From: Clostridium sp. CAG:568
Lineage (GTDB): Bacteria > Bacillota_I > Bacilli_A > RFN20 > CAG-288
NCBI GenBank assembly: GCA_000434395.1
Contig: FR878768.1
Coordinates: forward strand, 1 to 14,529
DNA length: 14,529 bases
Reading direction: 5' to 3'
Under the pieces are notes generated by a model. That model was not told the origin of the DNA. It did no database searches and saw only the letters and a list, made by a program, of their open reading frames with translations. Below are positions 1 to 6,947 of this stretch, in pieces. The translations under genes and the position numbers were made by a program. How positions within the stretch are numbered: the stretch's first letter is position 1; every line of letters begins with the position of its first letter.

Positions 1-21
1 TTTTGCAACAGCCCCTTTTTT
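1..21 (+). terminator. Possible right half of a terminator cut by the window edge
   Basis: GCAACAGCCCC at 5-15 is followed by six T (16-21), as in the 3' arm and U-tract of a rho-independent terminator reading rightwards. The matching GGGGCTGTTGC arm would lie left of the window. The same sequence on the minus strand could be the first arm of a two-way terminator for the S66 peptidase gene ending at 37. It cannot be confirmed from this window. Confidence 0.35.
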
Positions 22-36
22 ATTCTCTAAGATTAT

Positions 37-1050
37 CTACTTAAATATATATTGAACTTTTCCTTTTCCTTTTTCACTGGTTATCTTTGCATATGCACCA
101 TTTATCATAGGAATCGTAGGTCCTTTATGTCCTATATCGGCATCGAATATCATAGGAATATTTAAATCACTCAAAGTTTCAGTTACTATTTCTTGATATG
201 TTTTATTCAGGTAAGATTTATAGAAAAGTGGTCTACCAAAAATGATTCCTTTACAATATTTAAACCATCCCGCTTCTTTCAATTGCCATAAGTGTAGATG
301 AAGATTGGAATCATCACTACTGAATGTTTCAAAGAAGAATATTATTCCGTCTTTTTTATATTTCTCGCAGAATTCTAATGTCTTCTCGTATGGAGTTCCA
401 ATTAAAGAGAATAGGACTTCAGTACAACCACCCAACAATCTTCCTTCCATTTCTATTTTAGATTCTTTATTCCCGTTAATCCATTTTACTTTTTTATCTT
501 TATAGAATGGCTCTAATCCGCTTATGGATTCACGAAACTCCTCTTCGTAGTAAGTTAATGATTCAACCGTATCAAACTCTCCCATTAAAAGTTTAATGTT
601 TTGTGTTTGGCATTTCTCATATGGCTTTTTTCCAAAAGCACTGAAGTTTTGGCCGTATATAGTTGCTACATCACTAATTGTTGTTAAAGCATAAAGAATT
701 GATGTATTGTCTGAATATCCTTGAACCCAACAAGGCTTCCTTTTAAATTGCTTGTAATCGATGAATTTAAGCATTTCATTGAGATAATCTCCACCAGCTG
801 CAGAGATGATCCAAGGTGTTTCGTATTTGACTAAATCATTGAATTCTTTTGCTCTTTGTTCTCCACTTGCGGATTTGCCTCCAATATCTGAAAATACATC
901 CTCAGTAAATATAGTATTTAAGTCGTATTTCTTTTTTAATGTTTTTTGACCATTGATAAAATTGTTTTGACCCGGTTGATTTGTAATTCCACAGCTGAAG
1001 GCTGATACTCCTACTAAATCACCTTTCTTTAAAAATCTAGGATATTTCAT
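37..1050 (-). CDS. S66 family serine peptidase (LD-carboxypeptidase / MccF-like)
   Basis: This 337-residue protein resembles peptidase family S66, which includes LdcA (trims the terminal D-Ala of muropeptide tetrapeptides during wall recycling) and MccF (cleaves microcin C and related aminoacyl-nucleotides). The likely triad is visible: nucleophile Ser113 in GYSDNT, Glu241 in FFFETFSS and His308 in DIGHKGP. The oxyanion-side AAGGDY motif is at 84-89 and a GRLLGG turn at 203-208. The spacing and the WINGN segment (190-194) look closer to the MccF branch than to classical LdcA, so substrate is uncertain. There is no signal peptide, so it should be cytoplasmic. The ATG has AAGAGG nine bases upstream. 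It is transcribed alone, with a promoter at 1067-1094 and the lysS terminator behind it. Confidence 0.9.
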   Translation of the reverse strand: MKYPRFLKKGDLVGVSAFSCGITNQPGQNNFINGQKTLKKKYDLNTIFTEDVFSDIGGKSASGEQRAKEFNDLVKYETPWIISAAGGDYLNEMLKFIDYKQFKRKPCWVQGYSDNTSILYALTTISDVATIYGQNFSAFGKKPYEKCQTQNIKLLMGEFDTVESLTYYEEEFRESISGLEPFYKDKKVKWINGNKESKIEMEGRLLGGCTEVLFSLIGTPYEKTLEFCEKYKKDGIIFFFETFSSDDSNLHLHLWQLKEAGWFKYCKGIIFGRPLFYKSYLNKTYQEIVTETLSDLNIPMIFDADIGHKGPTIPMINGAYAKITSEKGKGKVQYIFK

Positions 1051-1066
1051 ATTGATGACCTCTTTT

Positions 1067-1094
1067 ATAATAAGATAACAAAAATTGATATCAA
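1067..1094 (-). promoter_or_regulatory. Promoter of the S66 peptidase gene
   Basis: Read on the minus strand, TTGATA (1094-1089) and TATTAT (1072-1067) are separated by 16 bases, each one mismatch from the sigma-A consensus. The predicted RNA start near 1060 falls at the AAGAGG ribosome site (1064-1059), so the leader would be only about ten bases or the real start is slightly upstream. Confidence 0.5.
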
Positions 1095-1146
1095 AATATA
1101 AGAAAAAATTTAAATTTCAATATACAACTTTAATTTATGAATTAAA

Positions 1147-1173
1147 AATCGCCTCAATTTAAATGAGGCGATT
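1147..1173 (-). terminator. Rho-independent terminator of lysS
   Basis: A perfect 10-bp stem (1147-1156 with 1164-1173, core CGCCTCA/TGAGGCG) encloses a 7-base loop. On the minus strand it is followed by a T run, and it lies 14 bases past the lysS stop. The plus strand lacks a T run, so it serves lysS only. Confidence 0.88.
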
Positions 1174-1186
1174 ATTAGTCTATAAA

Positions 1187-2962
1187 TTAGTATTTAAGTT
1201 TTCTAGGCTTCTTAGAATTCTTCTTTATGACAAGACGATACTTGAACATTAACTTTCTATCCTTCAAATCTCGTGTATTTATTTTCCATGAGTTATCTTG
1301 AAGAGGTTCAAGGACTACAGGGTCATCGTCACAGCAGCACTCACAGCACTTTTCTTCAGGTTTATTCTCTTCGACCTTAGGCTGCTCTTCAACTTTTTCT
1401 TCTTCCTTCTTAGGTTCTTCTTTGGCTTCTTGTTTTTTCTCTTCTACTAAGCCGACTTCCTCTTCTTCAGCAGTTTTATCTACTTTACGACGAAGTGTCG
1501 GGAAGAGAATTACTTCACGAATTGAATCCTCGCTTGTCAAGAACATGACCAAACGATCGATTCCGATTCCGATTCCACCAGTAGGAGCGAGACCATATTC
1601 CAAAGCGTTGATGTAGTCATAATCGACTTCACAAGCCTCTGCATCACCTTTGTTCTTGTCTTCTAATTGTTTTTCAAAACGGCTCAATTGGTCATCAGGA
1701 TCGTTTAACTCAGTAAAGGCGTTAGCAAGTTCATGACCACCTATATAGATTTCAAATCTTTGTGTGAATCTAGGATCGTCTTTGCACTTCATTGCGAGAG
1801 GTGAGACATCCAAAGGATGACGGCAAACAAAGATAGGCTGAATCAATTCAGATTCACAGAATTGGTCAAAGAATGCATTGATTACATGTCCATAACGGAA
1901 GTGTGGTTCGGTAGGGACATTGAATTTCTTCGCCAATTCCAAAGCTTCTTCATCGGAATGAACCTCATTGAAATCGACACCAGTTTTTTCTTTGATGAGA
2001 TCGGTCATGTTGGCTCTTCTAAATTCAGGACCGACATCGATATCAGCACCGTTGAAATGAATCTTTGTAGTTCCTCTAACTTTCAAAGCTAAAGTTCTAA
2101 TCAAGTCTTCGGTTAAATTCATCATATCGGATAAATCACCGAAAGCTTGGTAAGCTTCTACAGTTGTGAACTCAGGGTTATGGAATAAGTCTATACCTTC
2201 ATTTCTAAAGATTCTTCCAACTTCATAAACTCTTTCCATTCCACCGACAATCAATCTTTTCAATTCGAGCTCTGTTGCTATACGAAGATAGAAATCTTCA
2301 TCCAAAGCGTTGTGGTGTGTCACGAACGGACGTGCGTTGGCACCACCTAATGTAGGTTGGAGAATTGGAGTCTCAACTTCAAGGTAGCCATGGTCATCGA
2401 ACCAATGACGAAGCTCTCTTACGATGATAGGACGCATGATAGCTGTCCTTCTGGCATCGTCGTTGACTATTGTATCTACATAACGCTTACGGTAGCGCTC
2501 TTCCTTATCGACCAATCCATGGTGCTTGTCAGGCAAAGGTTTAAGAGATTTTGAAAGGTGAACATATTCTTTGACTCTGACTGTTATTTCACCAGTTTTA
2601 GTCTTCATCACAACACCTTTAACACCACAAATATCACCGAGATCGGCTAATTTGAATATTTGATAGTTTTTTAATCCAACTTCATCTTGACGGATGTAGC
2701 ATTGAATCTTTCCACTTCTATCGAGAAGGTGGAAGAATGAAGCCTTTCCCATCTTACGAAGAAGAACGATTCTTCCTGCAAGGAAGACAGGTCTTGAAGC
2801 TACTTCTTCGGGCTGTAATCCTTGATTTAATTTCAAGACATCTTCAGCGTGACAATTGACTTCAAAACGATGTCCGTATGGATCCACGCCTAACTCACGA
2901 TACTTGTCCAATTTTGCTCTTCTAGCTAATTCTTGATCAGTAAATTTTCTTTCTTCTGCCAT
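1187..2962 (-). CDS. lysS: Lysyl-tRNA synthetase (class II) with a C-terminal extension
   Basis: LysRS attaches lysine to tRNA-Lys. The N-terminal OB-fold anticodon domain covers about residues 58-140 (RIVLLRKMGKASFFHLLDR). The class II catalytic core follows: motif 1 around 192-212 (YLEVETPILQPTLGG), motif 2 around 243-266 (RVYEVGRIFRNEG, FHNPEFT) and motif 3 around 461-487 (GGIGIGIDRLVM). The normal enzyme ends near residue 490 after REVILFPTLR; this one continues about 100 residues. The tail has a Glu/Lys-rich stretch (496-538), a Cys cluster CCECCC (539-544) followed by DDD, and a basic end rich in Lys/Arg. The ATG has GAGGAG upstream. No T-box signature (TGGNACCGCG-like) is visible in the leader. 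The synthetase call is certain; the tail's role is unknown. Confidence 0.98.
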   Translation of the reverse strand: MAEERKFTDQELARRAKLDKYRELGVDPYGHRFEVNCHAEDVLKLNQGLQPEEVASRPVFLAGRIVLLRKMGKASFFHLLDRSGKIQCYIRQDEVGLKNYQIFKLADLGDICGVKGVVMKTKTGEITVRVKEYVHLSKSLKPLPDKHHGLVDKEERYRKRYVDTIVNDDARRTAIMRPIIVRELRHWFDDHGYLEVETPILQPTLGGANARPFVTHHNALDEDFYLRIATELELKRLIVGGMERVYEVGRIFRNEGIDLFHNPEFTTVEAYQAFGDLSDMMNLTEDLIRTLALKVRGTTKIHFNGADIDVGPEFRRANMTDLIKEKTGVDFNEVHSDEEALELAKKFNVPTEPHFRYGHVINAFFDQFCESELIQPIFVCRHPLDVSPLAMKCKDDPRFTQRFEIYIGGHELANAFTELNDPDDQLSRFEKQLEDKNKGDAEACEVDYDYINALEYGLAPTGGIGIGIDRLVMFLTSEDSIREVILFPTLRRKVDKTAEEEEVGLVEEKKQEAKEEPKKEEEKVEEQPKVEENKPEEKCCECCCDDDPVVLEPLQDNSWKINTRDLKDRKLMFKYRLVIKKNSKKPRKLKY

Positions 2963-3310
2963 ATATAGCTCCTCACTAAATAATAAAGCTTGTATATTTT
3001 AAACCAAAAGAGGCAATTATTGTTGATTTATACTTACAAAACAAACAAAAAATGCATTAAATGATAGTTGAAAACAATGAAATTTAATTGTTGACAAGGA
3101 AAAATAAATTAACTAAAAGTATTAAAGGAATTGAGTTTGATAAAAAGATAATTGAATTAATTACTATTTAATGAAACTATTGATTATTTAATTATTCAAT
3201 TTATATCTTAATTTATTGGTTTAACAACTTTATTGCTTAATATAAAGAATAAAAGGTGATTAAAAAATATATGTTTAGTGTTAAACTACTTTATGAAAGT
3301 GAGGTTTTCT
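2963..3310. other. AT-rich intergenic region between divergent lysS and HAD genes
   Basis: About 350 bases without a convincing gene. It must hold the promoters of lysS (-) and the HAD gene (+). Candidate plus-strand signals are TTGACA at 3091-3096 with only a weak TAAAAG 17 bases on, and TATAAA at 3241-3246 with no good -35. An imperfect inverted repeat (3150-3163 with 3189-3201, one-base bulge) could form in this base composition by chance. A 22-codon reading frame starts at ATG 3271 and overlaps the HAD start. I could not assign a lysS promoter. Confidence 0.5.
3299..3304 (+). promoter_or_regulatory. Ribosome site that sets the HAD gene start at 3311
   Basis: GTGAGG sits six bases before ATG 3311. 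The longer frame opening at GTG 3278 has no comparable site, and it would add residues upstream of the usual short N-terminus before the first HAD motif. Confidence 0.7.
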
Positions 3311-4168
3311 ATGGCGAAGAAACCTGTGATTGTTTTGATGTATGACTTTGATAATACATTGTCACCAAGCGATATGCAAACATATACATTTATGCCCATG
3401 GTTGGAACTAATCCTGCTGAATTTTGGTCTAAAGCTGATGAGTTGTGCAAAAGCGAAAAGATGGATCCAAATTTAGCTTATATGTATTTGATGCTCGAAA
3501 AAGCAAAAGAGAAAGGAATCAGGCCAACTCGCAAATGGATGGTTGGATTAGGTCAAGGTGTTCAATTATATCCTGGGTTGACTAAGTGGTTTGAGAGATT
3601 AGGTGAATATGCAACCAAGTTAAACTGCAATATAGAGCATTATGTAATATCATCTGGAATTAAAGAGATGATAGAAGGAACTAATATTTATAAGTATTTT
3701 ACTAGAGTATATGCTTGTGAGTATTTCTATGGTGAAGATGGAACTGCTGTTTGGCCTAAGAATGTAGTGAATTACACTACTAAGACTCAATTCTTATTTA
3801 GAATTTCAAAAGGTGCTTTTGAATTGGATGATTCAAATGTTGTCAACCAACATATGCCCGAAATTCAAAAGCATGCTCCATTTAGAAATATGATTTATAT
3901 TGGTGATGGAAGTACCGATATTCCTTGCATGCAATTAGTTAGAGATAGAGGTGGAGAATCAATTGCAGTTTATCCTGACGCCAAAAATAAAGCTATCGCC
4001 GAAAACTTATTAGCTGAAAACAGAGTTTCGTTTATTGAAAAAGCCGATTATTCAGCAAATTCATCCTTGGATAAAATAGTAAAAGAAATCATCGACAAGA
4101 TGGTTAAGAAGGATTTGTTGGAGCAAAAGAGAAACAATCAGACAAATCAATTGCCTGATGATGCTTAG
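3311..4168 (+). CDS. HAD-superfamily hydrolase (phosphoserine phosphatase-like)
   Basis: A 285-residue probable cytoplasmic phosphatase; the natural substrate cannot be read from sequence. HAD motif I is YDFDNTLS with nucleophile Asp12 and acid/base Asp14. Motif II is VISSG (Ser114). A candidate motif III lysine is in the TTKTQ segment (about 158). Motif IV is YIGDGSTDIP with Asp199 and Asp203, which should bind Mg2+. The long helical insert between motifs I and II (about 20-105) is a C1-type cap as in phosphoserine phosphatases, but it is not close enough to SerB to name it so. The start at 3311 follows the GTGAGG site. The last codon overlaps the stop of the convergent cation exporter by four bases, and the likely terminator is the hairpin at 4239-4276 inside that gene. 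Confidence 0.88.
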   Translation: MAKKPVIVLMYDFDNTLSPSDMQTYTFMPMVGTNPAEFWSKADELCKSEKMDPNLAYMYLMLEKAKEKGIRPTRKWMVGLGQGVQLYPGLTKWFERLGEYATKLNCNIEHYVISSGIKEMIEGTNIYKYFTRVYACEYFYGEDGTAVWPKNVVNYTTKTQFLFRISKGAFELDDSNVVNQHMPEIQKHAPFRNMIYIGDGSTDIPCMQLVRDRGGESIAVYPDAKNKAIAENLLAENRVSFIEKADYSANSSLDKIVKEIIDKMVKKDLLEQKRNNQTNQLPDDA

Positions 4169-5394
4169 TCCTTATCTGTTGTGTATTTCAACATTGTGAG
4201 TAGATCGCTAGATCTATCATCAATATCAATATCGAATGAGAGATTGTCAGAGCTAAAAGACTTGACAATCTCTTTTATTTTATCTGCTGTTTCTTTTCCA
4301 TCTTTAACTAAGTCAAAAGGAACTACCAAATCAAATACTAGTTTCTTAGATGAAGCATCTTCCAAATTTTTAACAAGTCGGAAATCATTAATATATATAG
4401 ACTGGTCAACTTCTTTGCAAGCTTGGACTACATAAGCCTTGTATCTATCAGTCTCAGGATCACCTATTACTATAGGATCGATATGAATTGTAGTTCTTAT
4501 TCCTAAGGTTTGTTCTATATCCTTTTCTACTGTATCGATTTCATCTCTTAAGACCATGGACGGAGTTGAAGAATCTACTTCTGCATGAACATAGGCTCTG
4601 ATATCATTTTGACCATATGTGTGCATTTCTAAATCGTGGACACCTAATACGACTTGATACGACATAATGGTGTCATAGAAGTTTTTGATGATATCTATAT
4701 CTGGTGTAGAACCCATTAAAGCATCTACTGATTCTTTGATGATTCCAATACCAGATATTGCGATTATCAAAGATACACAAGCAGTTAGTATCGGGTCGAC
4801 GTTGTATCCAACAGCAGGAGATATCAAATAAGATAATCCGATGAGGAAAGCTACCATTGCATCATTTCTAGCATCTTTCCCAGTAGCTACCAAAGTCATG
4901 GATCCTATTTTCTTTCCTAAAGAAATCAATAGAATGACTTGTGTTAGCTTTATAAACCCAGCACCTATCATAATTCCAAAAGGAAGCCATAGTTCTATTT
5001 GATTCCAATTATTAATACCTTCACCAGGAACTACTGCTATTGCTTCTCCTATAGCTGAGACCATTTGTGATATAGCTAAGTAAATAACTATTATCGCTAT
5101 TACGAATGAACCTAAATACTCAAATCTAGCAGATCCATATGGATGCTTAGAAGTGGCGGGTCTTGAAACTATATATACGGAAATCAAAGCCAAAGCACAC
5201 ATTCCTATATCGGATGCGTTGTTTAAAGCATCAGCTTGCATTGAAGAAATTCTATAAATATTTGCAAAGACTATCTTCAATGTAAACATGATTATGTTTG
5301 TTATAAGACCATATGTCGAACCTAAAAATCCATAATTTCTTCTCACTCTTGGATTGCTTATGTCATCTGAATTCTTTATGAATAATTTGACCAT
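4165..5394 (-). CDS. Cation diffusion facilitator, probable Mn2+ exporter
   Basis: This membrane antiporter of the CDF family moves divalent metal out in exchange for protons. About six transmembrane helices lie in residues 24-220, with the family motif KHPYGSARFEYLG at 83-95. The transport site has Asn58 and Asp62 in helix 2 (NNASD) and Asp174 and Asp178 in helix 5 (DARND). The N-D-D-D quartet is described for Mn2+ exporters such as streptococcal MntE, unlike D-D-H-D of zinc exporters. The cytoplasmic ferredoxin-like domain covers about 230-310. A further roughly 95 residues may form a second similar domain, as in other Firmicutes CDFs. ATG 5394 lacks a ribosome site. The frame is open upstream to an ATT at 5451 that has AAGAGG six bases before it, so the protein may be 19 residues longer. 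Confidence 0.92.
   Translation of the reverse strand: MVKLFIKNSDDISNPRVRRNYGFLGSTYGLITNIIMFTLKIVFANIYRISSMQADALNNASDIGMCALALISVYIVSRPATSKHPYGSARFEYLGSFVIAIIVIYLAISQMVSAIGEAIAVVPGEGINNWNQIELWLPFGIMIGAGFIKLTQVILLISLGKKIGSMTLVATGKDARNDAMVAFLIGLSYLISPAVGYNVDPILTACVSLIIAISGIGIIKESVDALMGSTPDIDIIKNFYDTIMSYQVVLGVHDLEMHTYGQNDIRAYVHAEVDSSTPSMVLRDEIDTVEKDIEQTLGIRTTIHIDPIVIGDPETDRYKAYVVQACKEVDQSIYINDFRLVKNLEDASSKKLVFDLVVPFDLVKDGKETADKIKEIVKSFSSDNLSFDIDIDDRSSDLLTMLKYTTDKD
4239..4276 (+). terminator. Probable HAD-gene terminator inside the opposing CDF gene
   Basis: A perfect 11-bp stem (4239-4249 with 4263-4273, AGAGATTGTCA/TGACAATCTCT), a 13-base loop, then TTTTATTTTATC on the plus strand. It begins 71 bases after the HAD stop, entirely within the 3' coding part of the exporter gene. 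The minus strand has no T run after the stem, so it points the HAD way. Confidence 0.6.
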
Positions 5395-5448
5395 GAAATT
5401 GACAAATGGATTGGTCTTATTCGAATTCTTTTTTACTTTATTGTTCGT

Positions 5449-5481
5449 AATAGTATTCCTCTTAACTATATTATTATATCA
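5449..5481 (-). promoter_or_regulatory. Extended -10 promoter and ribosome site upstream of the CDF gene
   Basis: On the minus strand, TGATATAAT (5481-5473) is a perfect extended -10, with no clear -35. The expected RNA start is near 5466. AAGAGG follows at 5463-5458, then six bases, then an in-frame ATT (5451-5449). The usual ATG lies 57 bases further on with no ribosome site. Confidence 0.5.
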
Positions 5482-5541
5482 AATAAACAATATTGATTGA
5501 TTTCATCGATATGATAAACAAAAGCAGTTATTTTAAACCGA

Positions 5542-5570
5542 TTGAGTTTCTCATTATTGATGCTTATAAT
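5542..5570 (+). promoter_or_regulatory. Promoter of the SRP RNA gene
   Basis: TTGAGT (5542-5547) and a perfect TATAAT (5565-5570) are 17 bases apart. The expected start is the G at 5577, exactly where the outer stem of the SRP RNA begins. Confidence 0.85.
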
Positions 5571-5576
5571 TAATAT

Positions 5577-5660
5577 GCCATTGCGACATTAGGAAACCGA
5601 ACCAGGTCAGGACCGGAAGGTAGCAGCCTTAAGGATTTCTAATGTGTGCGATGGTTTTTT
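5577..5660 (+). ncRNA. ffs: Signal recognition particle RNA, small (4.5S-like) form
   Basis: This RNA binds Ffh and delivers ribosomes making membrane proteins to FtsY. The domain IV signature is intact: AGGTCAGG on the 5' side, ACC-GGAA-GGT with the GGAA tetraloop at 5615-5618, and AGCAGCC on the 3' side. The outer stem pairs CCATTGCGACATTAG (from 5578) with CTAATGTGTGCGATGG, closing the molecule at about 80 nt. A run of six T (5655-5660) ends it. No Alu domain is present, unlike the roughly 270-nt RNA of Bacillus subtilis. The 3' end could be a few bases shorter. Confidence 0.95.
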
Positions 5661-5668
5661 GTTTCCTT

Positions 5669-5697
5669 TTGTAGTGTTGATTTATCATATGTATAAT
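5669..5697 (+). promoter_or_regulatory. Candidate tadA promoter overlapping its first ATG
   Basis: TTGTAG (5669-5674, three of six) is 17 bases from a perfect TATAAT (5692-5697). The predicted RNA start (about 5704) abuts the second in-frame ATG at 5705. Confidence 0.35.
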
Positions 5698-6151
5698 GAA
5701 TGGTATGAAATATATAACTGAAAAAGATATATCTTTATTATTTGATTTTGCAAGAAAAGAAGCTAATCAAGCTTTAATGGAAAATGAAGTTCCTATTGGA
5801 TCAGTAATATTTAATAAAGATAGTAATGAAATAATAGGATCATCTCATAATAGAGTTCAATTAAATAACAATCCTTTTGATCATGCTGAAATAATAGCTT
5901 TAAGAGAAGCTATGATAAAAACTAATAAAATTCATTTAGATAATTCTATTTTAATAGTTACTTTAGAGCCTTGTTTAATGTGCTTTGGTGCATTATTAAA
6001 TGCAGGAATAAAAGAAGTGTACTATTCGGTTAGATCTATAGAAGATGGAGCTTTTACTAAATATCAATTGGATAATTGTATAGAGTCTCATTTTATTCCA
6101 TCTGAAGAAGATTCAAATCTAATCAAATCTTTTTTTAAAAATATTAGATGA
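5696..6151 (+). CDS. tadA: tRNA-specific adenosine deaminase
   Basis: TadA converts A34 to inosine in the anticodon of tRNA-Arg(ACG), letting one tRNA read several codons. The cytidine/deoxycytidylate deaminase fold is clear: zinc ligand His63 and proton shuttle Glu65 in DHAEIIALREA, and zinc ligands Cys93 and Cys96 in EPCLMC. The NEVPIGSVI strand at 30-38 and GALLNAGIKEVYYSVR at 98-113 also fit. At 151 residues it has normal length. Neither ATG 5696 nor ATG 5705 has a ribosome site. A TATAAT at 5692-5697 overlaps the first, so RNA from it would start at about 5704 and translation would begin leaderless at 5705 (148 residues). Read-through from ffs is the alternative. The gene is very AT-rich and ends with TGA before a shared terminator. 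Confidence 0.95.
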   Translation: MNGMKYITEKDISLLFDFARKEANQALMENEVPIGSVIFNKDSNEIIGSSHNRVQLNNNPFDHAEIIALREAMIKTNKIHLDNSILIVTLEPCLMCFGALLNAGIKEVYYSVRSIEDGAFTKYQLDNCIESHFIPSEEDSNLIKSFFKNIR

Positions 6152-6191
6152 AATTTTGATCTAGTATTTGATTCACGAATAGAATTTAGTT

Positions 6192-6233
6192 ATGTAAAAA
6201 ATCCATAGGCTTTGATCCTATGGATTTTTACAT
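6192..6233. terminator. Two-way terminator between tadA and thiN
   Basis: The stem core pairs 6197-6209 with 6217-6229 (AAAAATCCATAGG/CCTATGGATTTTT), extends outwards with a one-base bulge, and has loop CTTTGAT. The A-rich left arm and T-rich right arm give a U-tract on either strand, which suits convergent genes. Confidence 0.88.
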
Positions 6234-6245
6234 ATGAATTTTAAG

Positions 6246-6947
6246 TTAGTCTCTCAATGAATAGTAGATATAAACTAATCCTGAATTAATCTTTATAGAT
6301 CCACCATCCATTCCTTTGTTTGACATAGTTAAGGATGAACTCATTTCAATCTTTCCAGAATAGTCATATTCCATACCAGCGATAGTAACATCGCTATCTT
6401 TGATTGGAATTACAGATATTGTTTTTGATAAATCGATATGTTTTATATTATCTATACAAAACTCTTGACCTTGAGTCATCAATTCCAAAACTTGTTTTCC
6501 ATCTTCGGAATAGACTCTAATTTTTCTATCTGAAGTTGCATATTTGGATAGAATCAACAAGTTGCTAAGCTCAAAATCAATTCTTTTTCCACCAAGTATT
6601 CCAAACACTGAAATTGTGGTAAATCCTCTATAGAAAGCTTCTTCTAACGCTTCTTCAAAATCAGTTTTATCTTTATTTTTATTCAATTCAATGACATCTT
6701 CTGAATTGTATCGTATCTCTTCGATGTCATATTCGGTGGAATCAAAATCACCGATAGTAAATACAGGTCTTAGGCCTGTTTTTGCTATGGTGTCATATCC
6801 GCCATCTACAGCTATGACTTGATAATTACTTCCGACAGCTAAATTTTGAATCTTCCTTAGACAATCTACTGGGCCGGCACAAACAATCACAACTTTTAAA
6901 GTCGGTGCCTTAGTTTGAAACGGACTACTTAATGGGTCTGGACTCAT
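6246..6947 (-). CDS. thiN: Thiamine pyrophosphokinase
   Basis: TPK transfers pyrophosphate from ATP to thiamine, giving thiamine diphosphate directly from salvaged thiamine. Motifs in order: AVDGGYD at 46-52, GDFDS at 66-70 (metal/ATP-binding acidic residues), NKDKTDFEEAL at 91-101 and GKRIDFELSN at 120-129. The last corresponds to the GGRxDHxLAN motif, with Phe125 where His is usual. The C-terminal half (about 140-233) is the beta-rich thiamine-binding domain. At 233 residues it is slightly longer than usual because of an N-terminal lead of about 17 residues. The start is firm: the ATG directly abuts the TAA of glf and AAGGAGG lies inside the end of glf, so the two are translated as a coupled pair. 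No TPP riboswitch is visible. Confidence 0.92.
   Translation of the reverse strand: MSPDPLSSPFQTKAPTLKVVIVCAGPVDCLRKIQNLAVGSNYQVIAVDGGYDTIAKTGLRPVFTIGDFDSTEYDIEEIRYNSEDVIELNKNKDKTDFEEALEEAFYRGFTTISVFGILGGKRIDFELSNLLILSKYATSDRKIRVYSEDGKQVLELMTQGQEFCIDNIKHIDLSKTISVIPIKDSDVTIAGMEYDYSGKIEMSSSLTMSNKGMDGGSIKINSGLVYIYYSLRD

Noticed and set aside
3091..3119. TTGACA-like promoter in front of the HAD gene
   Set aside because: The -35 is perfect but the -10 (TAAAAG) lacks the key final T and lies almost 200 bases from the gene; too weak to call.
2963..3310. Possible T-box or L-box riboswitch before lysS
   Set aside because: No T-box TGGNACCGCG-like sequence or terminator/antiterminator pair is visible on the minus strand upstream of lysS.
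2963..3310. Possible replication origin in the AT-rich gap
   Set aside because: No DnaA boxes (TTATCCACA) and no dnaA/dnaN neighbours; the region is just AT-rich and intergenic.
5577..6151. Novel system linking ffs and tadA
   Set aside because: ffs has its own promoter and U-tract; adjacency alone does not show a joint function.
6246..6947. Loss of activity in ThiN because of His to Phe in the GGRxDH motif
   Set aside because: The other acidic and Gly motifs are intact, and this position is not clearly catalytic, so the gene is treated as functional.
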